NCBI GenBank assembly: GCA_002378125.1
Contig: DFRF01000097.1
Location: forward strand, 1 to 37,163
DNA length: 37,163 nt
Direction: 5' to 3'
Origin: Rhodospirillaceae bacterium UBA3470
GTDB taxonomy: Bacteria > Pseudomonadota > Alphaproteobacteria > Rhodospirillales > Casp-alpha2
Of this stretch, positions 1 to 7,630 are shown one piece after another; position 1 is the first letter of the stretch, and each line of letters opens with the position of its first letter. A program made the position numbers and the translations under genes. Under the pieces are notes generated by a model. The model had not been told where the DNA came from. It saw nothing but the letters and a program-made list of their open reading frames with translations, and ran no database searches.

Positions 1-63
1 CCGGGTTGGCGCGCCAAAACGCAGGCGCGCAGATGCGGCCGTGCAAGGAGCCTGATCGCATGA
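1..63 (+). CDS. ccmD: C-terminal end of a probable CcmD (partial)
   Basis: The first reading frame is open from the window edge and stops at TGA 61-63. It encodes a short basic tail (residues such as WRAKTQARRCGRAR). CcmD is a small membrane protein of the haem-handling CcmABCDE module; it has one membrane segment and a basic cytoplasmic end, and it normally precedes ccmE or ccmG. The stop overlaps the next ATG (ATGA), which is typical of translational coupling in this operon. Only the tail is visible, so the name rests on position, charge and overlap rather than on a diagnostic motif. Confidence 0.4.
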   Translation, partial: PGWRAKTQARRCGRARSLIA

Positions 64-611
64 ACCGGCGTGTTTTCTTTCTAATACCACTTGTGGTGTT
101 TCTGATTTTAACCGGTTATTTCGCCATTGGCCTGACCAAGGACCCTAAACGCTTGCCCAGCATGCTGGAGGGCAAGCCCGTGCCGGACTTCGATCTCAAG
201 CCCATCAAGGGGCGCGACAACAAAGGTTTTGCTAGCACGGACTTGAAAGGCCGTATTACGTTGGTCAACATCTTTGGATCTTGGTGTGTTGCCTGCCGGG
301 CCGAACACCCGTTCCTCATGGACCTTAAGAAGTCCGGCGCGGTCACCATTCACGGCATTGACTGGCGGGAAGAGGACCCCGATGCGGGAGCGGCCTGGCT
401 GAAGAAACATGGCGACCCCTATGCCCTGGTCGGCGACGACCCGAAGAGTCGCGCCGCCATCGCCTTCGGGGTCACCGGAGCACCAGAGACCTTCCTAGTC
501 GACGCAAAGGGCGTCATCCGGCACAAGATCGTCGGCCCACTGGACAAGAAGATCTGGGAGAACACTGTAAAGCCCATGATCGAGAGACTACGTAAAGTTG
601 GCGCATCCTAA
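60..611 (+). CDS. ccmG: Thiol:disulfide interchange protein CcmG/DsbE
   Basis: This is a membrane-anchored periplasmic thioredoxin-like protein of 183 residues. It keeps apocytochrome c cysteines (or CcmH) reduced before haem attachment. An N-terminal membrane anchor spans about residues 5-24. The redox motif WCVAC (Cys76, Cys79) and the later GAPET cis-proline loop are both present, as expected for the family. The start at 60 is preferred over upstream codons because AAGGAG lies at 45-50 with a 9-base spacer and the ATG overlaps the preceding stop. ccmH follows after one base, so the genes are surely cotranscribed. Confidence 0.95.
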   Translation: MNRRVFFLIPLVVFLILTGYFAIGLTKDPKRLPSMLEGKPVPDFDLKPIKGRDNKGFASTDLKGRITLVNIFGSWCVACRAEHPFLMDLKKSGAVTIHGIDWREEDPDAGAAWLKKHGDPYALVGDDPKSRAAIAFGVTGAPETFLVDAKGVIRHKIVGPLDKKIWENTVKPMIERLRKVGAS

Positions 612-612
612 A

Positions 613-1086
613 ATGCGACACCTGATCCTCTTCTTAGGCCTGCTGGTTTTCGCTCCGCCAGTTTCTGCCGTCGATCCAAGCGAGATGCTCTCCAATTCGC
701 TGATGGAGACCCGGGCCCGAGAGATTTCAAAAGGCCTTCGATGCGTTGTTTGTCAGAACCAATCCATCGATGATTCGGATGCCGCCCTGGCCCGCGACTT
801 ACGAGTTCTGGTGCGCGAACGCCTTGTCGCCGGCGACAGCGATAACGAAGTGGTTGAATACGTCGTATCACGCTACGGCGATTTCGTCCTCTTGAAGCCG
901 CCATTTAAGGGCGCAACGCTGGTGCTGTGGGGCGGCCCGGTGCTTTTCGTCCTGATAGCGTTTTTCGCTGGTTTAGGGTTCTATCGGCGCCAACGCCGGG
1001 GCGCCCCGAGCAAACCAGCGGCCGTGGCACTTAGCAAAACTGAGCGCGCCCGCCTCAATGATTTGTTGGACAAGGGCGGATCATGA
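613..1086 (+). CDS. ccmH: Cytochrome c maturation protein CcmH (CcmL-type redox subunit)
   Basis: This 157-residue protein has a signal peptide (about residues 1-19), the signature LRCVVCQNQ with redox cysteines Cys44 and Cys47, and a C-terminal membrane helix near 101-123 followed by a basic tail. It corresponds to the short CcmH, which reduces apocytochrome c and works with CcmG and CcmI. ATG 613 is chosen because it begins directly with the hydrophobic signal sequence; a TTG 15 bases upstream is in frame but adds nothing typical. Its stop overlaps the ccmI start (ATGA at 1083-1086). Confidence 0.95.
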   Translation: MRHLILFLGLLVFAPPVSAVDPSEMLSNSLMETRAREISKGLRCVVCQNQSIDDSDAALARDLRVLVRERLVAGDSDNEVVEYVVSRYGDFVLLKPPFKGATLVLWGGPVLFVLIAFFAGLGFYRRQRRGAPSKPAAVALSKTERARLNDLLDKGGS

Positions 1087-2243
1087 CAGAGCTATGGGTT
1101 TTGATTGGACTGATCTCTCTGATTGTCTGCGCAGTAATCTTTCGAACGTTGGTGCGACAAAAAAACGTCGCCCCACTAGCCCGAGCCGACTTCGACGTCA
1201 CCGTCTATAAGGATCAACTTTTGGAACTTGACCGCGATATGCAGCGCGGCATTCTCAATGCGGATGAAGCGACGGCAGCACGCACCGAGATCGAGCGACG
1301 AATCTTAACCCTGGCCGATGATGCCGAGGCCGCCACCAAACAAGTCGAGGAACTGAGGCCCGGAGCGTTATCTCCCGCGACCGTTGGCCTCGCCCTAATT
1401 ACACCGTCGACCGCGCTGGTCGCCTACATCGTGTTAGGGACACCGGAACTCCCAAACCTACCCTATGCCGAACGCGATATTGCCACCGAAACCCGGCAGG
1501 TGGCTGAGCGGCGCCGAGCCCAAGAAACGGAAGCCCTAGTCCGAAGATTGGCAAAACGCCTCCAAACCGAGCCCGACAACTTGCAGGGATGGATGCTCCT
1601 CAGCAACTACCATGCGACTTTAGGACGCACCGCAGAGGCCCTAACCGCCATAAAAAAGGCCCATGACCTCGCACCAGACAATCCGTACGTCTTGCTCCAA
1701 TATGCCGAAGCCCTGATCCCGACGCAGAACAATATTGTCAGCGCTCAGGCCAGTGATTTGTTCAACAAGGCCCTTGCAGCCGATCCGCGCAACCCTCGGG
1801 CCCGCTATTACCTGGCGCTCGCCAAGGCACAGGCGAACGACGTTCGCGGTGCCATCCAGGATTGGGTCGACCTGATTTCCATTTCACCGCCAGATGCACC
1901 TTGGTTGACCACGGTCCGCAGCCAGATCGTTGCCGCGTCCAAGGAATTGGACGTTGATCCCCGCAGCTTTGAACCCAGCGCTGCGGCCTTAGCCATGGGA
2001 CCGTCATCATCTGAGCCGACTGTGCCAGGCCCAAGCCGCCAGGATGTAGAGGCCGCTAGTCAGATGACCGCCGAGGAGCGCCAGGCAATGATTCGCAGTA
2101 TGGTCCAACGCCTAGCCGACCGGTTGGAAGAGAAACCTGACGACCCCGAAGGCTGGCGGCGCTTAGCCAATGCCTACCGTGTTCTCGGCGAGGATGCTAA
2201 GGCCGCAGAAGCAGAAGCCCGGGCGAAATCGGCTAAACGCTAA
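1083..2243 (+). CDS. ccmI: Cytochrome c maturation protein CcmI (TPR apocytochrome chaperone)
   Basis: This 386-residue protein has two membrane helices, near residues 4-22 and 98-120, flanking a cytoplasmic helical loop rich in charged residues. A periplasmic tetratricopeptide region follows (for example DNLQGWMLLSNYHATLGRTA and ARYYLALAKAQAN). A second TPR-like unit lies near the C terminus (DDPEGWRRLANAYRVLGED). CcmI binds the C terminus of apocytochromes c and delivers them to the CcmF/H haem ligation complex. The start overlaps the ccmH stop. It is the last gene of the ccm run; pgk follows after an 81-base gap in the same direction. Confidence 0.93.
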   Translation: MTELWVLIGLISLIVCAVIFRTLVRQKNVAPLARADFDVTVYKDQLLELDRDMQRGILNADEATAARTEIERRILTLADDAEAATKQVEELRPGALSPATVGLALITPSTALVAYIVLGTPELPNLPYAERDIATETRQVAERRRAQETEALVRRLAKRLQTEPDNLQGWMLLSNYHATLGRTAEALTAIKKAHDLAPDNPYVLLQYAEALIPTQNNIVSAQASDLFNKALAADPRNPRARYYLALAKAQANDVRGAIQDWVDLISISPPDAPWLTTVRSQIVAASKELDVDPRSFEPSAAALAMGPSSSEPTVPGPSRQDVEAASQMTAEERQAMIRSMVQRLADRLEEKPDDPEGWRRLANAYRVLGEDAKAAEAEARAKSAKR

Positions 2244-2310
2244 GATTTCGCACGGGCGCTGGCCTCATGCCTTCTCACGCCCTATAAAGAGCTCCACCCG
2301 CCTAATTCCT

Positions 2311-2317
2311 GGAGGAG
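2311..2317 (+). promoter_or_regulatory. Strong Shine-Dalgarno that fixes the pgk start at a CTG codon
   Basis: GGAGGAG lies seven bases before CTG 2325. No ATG, GTG or TTG occurs in this frame between the ccmI stop (2243) and GTG 2373. The strong ribosome-binding site therefore points to CTG 2325 as the initiator. Confidence 0.7.
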
Positions 2318-2324
2318 TTTTGCC

Positions 2325-3518
2325 CTGAGCCAATTCAACACCATTGATGATCTGGATGTCGCTGGAAAACGCGTGCTGGTCCGCGTCGATTTAAACGTTC
2401 CCATGCATGATGGCCTAGTCACCGATACGACACGAATTGAACGAACCTTGCCAACCATCCGCGATCTGCAGGCAAAAGGTGCGCAGGTCATCGTCCTGTC
2501 GCACTTCGGCCGCCCCAGAGGCCAACGCAAACTCGAGATGTCTTTACAACCAGTGGCGGTGGCGCTGCAAACCAGTCTGGGCCAGAAAGTCACGTTTGGC
2601 GCCGATTGCATCGGCGCGGACGCCGTGGCGGCCATAGCCTCGGCCGATAACGGCGAGGTCGTGGTTCTCGAGAACCTTCGGTTCCATGCCGGTGAAGAAG
2701 CCAATGACGGCACTTTCGCCCAGGCCATAGCCGATCTCGCGGATGCCTACGTCAATGATGCCTTTTCCTGCGCCCATAGGGCCCATGCATCAACCGAAGC
2801 AATCACGTGCCTGCTACCAGCGGCGGCGGGACGGCTGATGCAAACGGAATTGGAAGCGCTTAGCGGCGCCCTTGGGAACCCGGAACGCCCGGTGGCAGCT
2901 GTGGTCGGTGGCGCCAAGATCTCAACCAAGATGGACGTGCTGGGCAACCTAGTGTCGAAGGTAGATCAATTGATCATCGGCGGCGGCATGGCCAACACAT
3001 TCCTTTTTGCCAGCGGCATCGATGTGGGTAAATCGCTCTCCGAAACCGACATGGCCGACCAGGCCCACGACATCATGGCGAATGCAGCCGCAGAAGGGTG
3101 CGAGATCATTTTACCGGTCGACGCTAAGGTGGCCCAGACGTTCGAAGCCGGCGCGAGAAGTCAGGCGGTTTCCGTGGACAGCGTACCGACCGATTCGATG
3201 ATCCTGGACCTGGGGCCTGTCAGCATCAACGATTTGGTTCAGCGTCTAGGCCGATGCCGCACCGTGGTGTGGAACGGCCCCCTTGGTGCCTTTGAAATCT
3301 CGCCCTTTGATGCCGGCACTAACGCCGTAGCCTGCGAAACGGCGCGTCTGACCCAGGAGGGGTTCCTGCTGAGTGTCGCTGGCGGTGGCGACACGGTCGC
3401 GGCGCTGGCAAACGCGGGTGCGGTGGATCACTTCTCCTACGTCTCGACGGCGGGCGGTGCGTTTTTGGAATGGCTGGAGGGCAAGACGCTTCCCGGGGTT
3501 GCGGCCCTTGAAAGCTAA
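2325..3518 (+). CDS. pgk: Phosphoglycerate kinase, apparent CTG start
   Basis: This enzyme transfers phosphate between 1,3-bisphosphoglycerate and ADP in glycolysis and gluconeogenesis. Family motifs are clear: RVDLNVP near the N terminus, LSHFGRPRG, and VVGGAKISTK, with the nucleotide-binding end GGGDTVAAL and STAGGAFLEWLEG. The first GTG in frame (2373) would remove the conserved FNTIDDLDVAGKRV segment. Starting at CTG 2325 restores it and gives 397 residues, the normal family length. It lies downstream of ccmI and converges with the next gene, whose stop is only 12 bases away. Confidence 0.95.
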   Translation: MSQFNTIDDLDVAGKRVLVRVDLNVPMHDGLVTDTTRIERTLPTIRDLQAKGAQVIVLSHFGRPRGQRKLEMSLQPVAVALQTSLGQKVTFGADCIGADAVAAIASADNGEVVVLENLRFHAGEEANDGTFAQAIADLADAYVNDAFSCAHRAHASTEAITCLLPAAAGRLMQTELEALSGALGNPERPVAAVVGGAKISTKMDVLGNLVSKVDQLIIGGGMANTFLFASGIDVGKSLSETDMADQAHDIMANAAAEGCEIILPVDAKVAQTFEAGARSQAVSVDSVPTDSMILDLGPVSINDLVQRLGRCRTVVWNGPLGAFEISPFDAGTNAVACETARLTQEGFLLSVAGGGDTVAALANAGAVDHFSYVSTAGGAFLEWLEGKTLPGVAALES

Positions 3519-3530
3519 GTCGCGAAGCGC

Positions 3531-5468
3531 CTAGGCCTCGCGCGGCGGCGTGCCTCGGGATCCTGATGGCAAGTCCTGCTGCGGCATCGGCGACGAAAGG
3601 CGGTTCGCCGTATTGGGATCTGTCTTCGCTATGATATCGCCCAGCATGTGCTGCAAGTATTGGAACTGTGACAGCAGTTTGTTACTGGCTTCCAAAGCCT
3701 CACCAGAGGCCGTCTTTGCAATATCCTGAGCAACCGCATTAACATTTTTCATGGTGGCGCGAACCGATCCCAACGTACGCTCGGCGCGATTCGTGATGTC
3801 TCGGATCGCGTCGAGCCGGCCCAAGGCCATCGAATCCCGCTTCATCTCAGCGTTACCTTCGCTCCGCTCCGCCCCATTGAAGGGAATGAGGTTTTCCGCG
3901 CCGTTGGCGTCATAATCACGCGGGGAAGACCGGAACGCGAGCAGGTTCACCTGATCACGGGCTGCAGTCACCAAGTTGCCCAAGACGTTGATATGCGACG
4001 TGGCTTCGCTGATGTTCTGGATCAGAGTTTCGGTTCGTTCGACGTCCTGGGCAGCGGCAGTTACGGATTCGCTGAAATGGGTCAATTGCTGAGAGATCGA
4101 CGAAATCGGTCCCGTATCACTCATCCCGACAGCGAACAATGCCGGGCTTGGCGCCGCCAAAACAGAATTAGGTTCAGGCGTCGGTTTCGGTGTCCGTTCG
4201 GATTGCCCACTCTCGGTCCGCGGGGACGGCGCTGCCGATACCGTTGCCGCCTGAAACTTGCGGTCAGCCTCGGCGATCGTCAACTCAAGTTTGGTGCGTA
4301 CCTGATCCAATTCCCGGCATACCATGTCTGCGTCGACCATATCTTCGGTCCACTTGTCGAGGGCGCGGGCAATCTGCCCCGTGGCATCAGCGTTGCCCCG
4401 CGCCAGGACCTGTGTTCCACGATCTCCACTGGCCAAGCGCGCAGCTGCAAAGGCCAGGTCATGGAGCGGGCTGATAACGCTTTGGAACAAAAGAATCCCC
4501 GCGAACATAAACCACAGGAATACCGCCGCCGTGGCTCCGGCGATGGAATACCGCGCGAAGCTGAGGGCCCGGTCGAAGTGCCGCGCCGTGCTCAAATCCA
4601 AATCATTGCTGAACTCCAATAAGGCGTCCATGCTGGGTGCCACGTAGGCTAGAATCTCATTGAAATGCCGGCGCTCGCGTTCCAGGCCAAATCGGCTGTT
4701 GATGATCTTCATCAGGTCCTTTTCATGCGCCTGGAGCTTCTTCTCTAGGTTGTCCCTGGTCGCTTTGGGTATCTTCGAAGCCTTCAGAAACTGAGACAGG
4801 GTCCGGAACCGTTCGCGTATTTCCGTGACACCCTCGCGCTCCCCCGAATGCAGCACCTCGTTGCTCTGGCGAACAATGCGTGCAATCTGATCAGCCAGGT
4901 TGGCAAACCCCGCGGCCGTAAATTCTTGACTGAGTTGCGCCGTCAGGCTTTGCAGGCGGGGGCTCATGTTCGTATTCGTAGTCAGGCTCAAGGTCTCCTC
5001 GGCGATTACAAATTGGGCGAACTTCTGGCCATATTGTTCAACACCATCGCGTAGGGTTGCTATATGCTGGCGAACGGGCTGGGATTGCGGAAATCCATAG
5101 AATTCGTCCAACGCCATGCCAACGCGTGACAGTTCCTCGGAAAAGGCATCCGCTAACTGGCGCTTCTTATCGAGCACGTAGGTCTTTTCCAACGCCTCGG
5201 CACGCGCCAGACCCGACTGCATCCGGGACATCAGGATCGAGACTTCGCGGGCCGCGCGCCAATCATCAATCGCCGTGACGGTTCGCTGATCCACATGCAC
5301 AAACACGACACCCAGGGTCAACAGCGAGGCGAAACCCAGCGCCCAAAACAACGTGCTGCGCACACCCAGGCGCATACCACCAAGAAAGGTACGGTCTTCC
5401 ATGCCCTCCCCCTTGAGTTTCAGGAACTCCTGCTCGAATTGGCGTTTCTCGACCATTGTCGCTGACAA
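3531..5468 (-). CDS. HAMP-domain membrane sensor resembling a chemoreceptor with a degenerate signalling tip
   Basis: The 645-residue product has membrane helices at about 38-58 and 308-330. They enclose a roughly 245-residue, all-helical extracytoplasmic sensor region. A HAMP-like segment (about 330-383) follows, then a short coiled coil, a Pro/Ser-rich linker (about 408-450) and a second helical region. Residues 493-512 (HINVLGNLV, DQVNLLAF) resemble the descending helix of methyl-accepting proteins before the QTNLLALNA tip. The conserved tip (EAARAGE, GFAVVA) is absent and replaced by a polar insert. Helices resume at 548-613. A TTG start at 5468 has AAAGG six bases upstream; ATG 5456 is an alternative. 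No catalytic output domain is visible. Confidence 0.75.
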   Translation of the reverse strand: MSATMVEKRQFEQEFLKLKGEGMEDRTFLGGMRLGVRSTLFWALGFASLLTLGVVFVHVDQRTVTAIDDWRAAREVSILMSRMQSGLARAEALEKTYVLDKKRQLADAFSEELSRVGMALDEFYGFPQSQPVRQHIATLRDGVEQYGQKFAQFVIAEETLSLTTNTNMSPRLQSLTAQLSQEFTAAGFANLADQIARIVRQSNEVLHSGEREGVTEIRERFRTLSQFLKASKIPKATRDNLEKKLQAHEKDLMKIINSRFGLERERRHFNEILAYVAPSMDALLEFSNDLDLSTARHFDRALSFARYSIAGATAAVFLWFMFAGILLFQSVISPLHDLAFAAARLASGDRGTQVLARGNADATGQIARALDKWTEDMVDADMVCRELDQVRTKLELTIAEADRKFQAATVSAAPSPRTESGQSERTPKPTPEPNSVLAAPSPALFAVGMSDTGPISSISQQLTHFSESVTAAAQDVERTETLIQNISEATSHINVLGNLVTAARDQVNLLAFRSSPRDYDANGAENLIPFNGAERSEGNAEMKRDSMALGRLDAIRDITNRAERTLGSVRATMKNVNAVAQDIAKTASGEALEASNKLLSQFQYLQHMLGDIIAKTDPNTANRLSSPMPQQDLPSGSRGTPPREA

Positions 5469-5667
5469 CTCTCACCTTTCACATCGTATTTTTCCGTGCC
5501 CGTTTCTCCGAGCGCACATTGAGGGCACCGTATCACTCCCCACTGAGTTGGAGAATGATTTATTTTTCATACGGTTGGATTGTTCTGACAACTGAGATGT
5601 AGTTAGAATAATTATCGGACAGAACAGTACCTTGCGTTCTTGAACCGAGATCGCCACATTTATTGCA

Positions 5668-6189
5668 ATGAGTAATGCAACGGACCTCTCTGGCCCATCC
5701 GTAAGAATCGTCCCCGAGGGCGATGACCGGCCACGACTGACGTGTCCGGATTGCGGTTATATCGCCTACGAGAATCCAAAGGTTGTGGTGGGGGCCGTGT
5801 GTACTTGGGAAGACAGGATTCTGTTGTGCAAACGTGCGATCGAGCCACGGATCGGTTACTGGACTATCCCGGCTGGATATCTTGAGCTCAACGAAACCTT
5901 CGCCGAAGGGGCGGCCCGCGAGGCTTGGGAAGAAGCGCAAGCCCAGATCAATATCACGGGCGTTCTTGGCATCTATGAAATCCCACGGATCAGTCAAGTG
6001 TACGTGATTCATCGCGCCGAACTGACCGCGCCTGAGTTCCATCCTGGTCCCGAAAGCCAGGACGTCAAACTTGTCACATGGTCGGATATCCCCTGGAACG
6101 ACCTGGCCTTCCCAAGCGTCACCTGGGCGCTCAAACATTTCCAAAGCGGCGAGGACGTCGCCTTTGTCCGTCATCCCGAGCCTGCTTAA
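5668..6189 (+). CDS. Nudix hydrolase with an N-terminal zinc-ribbon-like motif
   Basis: This 173-residue protein begins with CPDCGYIAYENPK, a half zinc ribbon seen in NudC-like and ADP-ribose-pyrophosphatase-like Nudix proteins. The Nudix box GYLELNETFAEGAAREAWEEA follows, with the metal-binding REAWEE core intact. Such enzymes hydrolyse nucleoside diphosphates linked to another moiety; the substrate cannot be told from sequence. No strong ribosome-binding site is seen, but no other start lies nearby. Two small genes follow in the same direction. Confidence 0.88.
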   Translation: MSNATDLSGPSVRIVPEGDDRPRLTCPDCGYIAYENPKVVVGAVCTWEDRILLCKRAIEPRIGYWTIPAGYLELNETFAEGAAREAWEEAQAQINITGVLGIYEIPRISQVYVIHRAELTAPEFHPGPESQDVKLVTWSDIPWNDLAFPSVTWALKHFQSGEDVAFVRHPEPA

Positions 6190-6246
6190 AGGCCGCCATT
6201 GACGGTCTTGATATTCCGTTAACCTTTTACCGATAGCTTGGCACGC

Positions 6247-6477
6247 ATGACGGATGGGTTAACACTGGCGAACGCCGAATTATCGGGTCAGACGGTTCGC
6301 CGAAATGACTATCAATCGGACGCCTTGCGTGAGGTCCGCGCCCGCGCATCGACGGTGAACCAGGGCGCGTCGGCAGAAGAACGCCGTGGCCTGCGTCGCC
6401 TCAACCAAGTCCTCGACCAAGGTCAACCACCCCGGGAAAACGTCCCGCGCGGATACTATCTCAACATCGAAATTTGA
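6247..6477 (+). CDS. Small conserved-looking protein of unknown function
   Basis: A 76-residue, charged, soluble protein without signal peptide or membrane helix. The first half is polar and Arg/Glu-rich (LREVRARAST, AEERRGLRRLNQVL). It ends in a hydrophobic, glycine-containing tail NVPRGYYLNIEI that looks like a conserved motif. ATG 6247 is preferred; a TTG lies 9 bases upstream. Its stop overlaps the region where the DUF2141 reading frame opens, suggesting coupling. Function is unknown. Confidence 0.6.
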   Translation: MTDGLTLANAELSGQTVRRNDYQSDALREVRARASTVNQGASAEERRGLRRLNQVLDQGQPPRENVPRGYYLNIEI

Positions 6478-6488
6478 TTTCGCCTGCT

Positions 6489-6953
6489 ATGACTATGGGG
6501 GAATGTCCGGCGATCTGGCGCCATTTAATGGCCTGTATCGTCATGGTCGGCATCCTATCCCTGTCTGCGACCGCCTTGGGCAATGAGGAAGACGAAGGCC
6601 TTCTCGTGATCGTTACGGGACTGAGAAGCCAGAAGGGAAATGTTCATATCGCCTTTTATGACGATCCGGACCGGTTTCCGGATGCCGACGGCATGGTCCT
6701 CAAGGTAGAAGTTACCATCATCGATGGAACCGCCCACCACAAGTTCAACGGCTTGGCCTCCAAGCGTTATGCCATCGCCGTCTACCACGATGAGAATGAC
6801 AACGATGAATTTGACCAGGGCTTTTTGGGCATTCCGTTGGAGGATTACGCGTTTTCAAACAATGCGCCGGTGTTTCTGGGACCACCAAGTTTTGCCGACG
6901 CGGCATTTGAGGTGCCGGAAACCCGAGAGGTACACATCCGTATCAGCGAATAG
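6489..6953 (+). CDS. Exported DUF2141 family protein
   Basis: A secreted protein with an N-terminal signal peptide (hydrophobic core ACIVMVGILSLSATALG), followed by a beta-rich domain of about 120 residues. Its features match DUF2141: LLVIVTGLRSQKGNVHIAFY near the start, YAIAVYHDENDNDEFD, and the GIPLEDYAFSNNA block. The acidic DENDNDEFD stretch could bind metal ions, but this is inference. The start is uncertain among TTG 6474, ATG 6489, 6495 and 6528. 6489 keeps basic residues in front of the signal helix. The family has no established function. Confidence 0.85.
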   Translation: MTMGECPAIWRHLMACIVMVGILSLSATALGNEEDEGLLVIVTGLRSQKGNVHIAFYDDPDRFPDADGMVLKVEVTIIDGTAHHKFNGLASKRYAIAVYHDENDNDEFDQGFLGIPLEDYAFSNNAPVFLGPPSFADAAFEVPETREVHIRISE

Positions 6954-6958
6954 TCAGT

Positions 6959-7525
6959 TCAGTACGCGCCAAACTCCTCCAAGAACCGGATTTCCTCTTC
7001 GGAACTCTCACGCCCCAAGGCCGCGTTGCGCCCCGGAAAGCGTCCAAAACGCGAAATAACATAATAGTGCTCAAGGGCGTAGCGGTAGGATTGCTCATCA
7101 TTGGAGGCCTTGAACAACTCAACCGATGTGTTTTGGTTATCCAGATTTTCACTATGCTCAAACGGCAAATAGAGGAACATGCGCCGAGTCTTGCCCAATT
7201 CCTGATCCAGGCCCCGGTCAATCGCATCTTTAGCCGTCGCTAAGGCAATAAGGTCAGTGGCAAAGGCCTCCGGTAACCCCCGATAGAGATTGCGTGGAAA
7301 CTGGTCGAGTAGAATACAGAAGGCCAGAACCCCCGCGGCCGTTTCCTTAAGATCGTCCAGGTTCCCATTCGCCGCGGCCCTGACATCGGCCTCGAACTGA
7401 TCACGGATAGCTTCGTCAAACGCGTTGTCTTTCTTAAACCACGCCATGCGGTAATCCCCATCGGCAGCCAGGTCCAGTGCATCCTCGTCATACCAGAATT
7501 TCAATACTCTCGAGACGACATCCAT
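6959..7525 (-). CDS. DUF924 family protein (TPR-like helical)
   Basis: A 188-residue helical protein. The characteristic DUF924 pattern is present: VLKFWYDE at the start, WFKKDNAFDEAIRDQF, then LLDQFPRNLYRG, YLPFEHSE, and the C-terminal FGRFPGRNAALGRESSEEE. Proteins of this family are annotated as TPR-like with no known activity. The start at 7525 is chosen because GGAGG (complement of 7534-7538) lies eight bases upstream; the longer frame back to 7582 only adds an arginine-rich stretch. It converges with the DUF2141 gene (5-base gap). The next minus-strand gene upstream is the asparaginase, about 100 bases away. Confidence 0.9.
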   Translation of the reverse strand: MDVVSRVLKFWYDEDALDLAADGDYRMAWFKKDNAFDEAIRDQFEADVRAAANGNLDDLKETAAGVLAFCILLDQFPRNLYRGLPEAFATDLIALATAKDAIDRGLDQELGKTRRMFLYLPFEHSENLDNQNTSVELFKASNDEQSYRYALEHYYVISRFGRFPGRNAALGRESSEEEIRFLEEFGAY

Positions 7526-7630
7526 CGACCTTACCTCCATGGTTCTCCACTCCCTCATGCGGGGCCGTAGCATGTGACCCATAAATTGAGATGCCGTAAT
7601 CCGAGCCCAGACGGCGGTACTCCGTGTTTC

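Noticed and set aside
3993..4647. Long plus-strand open frames inside the HAMP protein gene
   Set aside because: They lie antisense to a gene with clear domain structure, are arginine/proline-rich, and have no recognisable motif; they are frame shadows.
5581..5626. Inverted TGTTCTG / CAGAACA pair upstream of the Nudix gene
   Set aside because: The 32-base spacer is long and the arms do not fit the alphaproteobacterial LexA box GTTC-N7-GTTC; a single 7-base match is weak evidence.
5560..6174. 204-codon minus-strand frame opposite the Nudix gene
   Set aside because: The plus strand carries an intact Nudix box and zinc-ribbon motif; the antisense frame has no family features.
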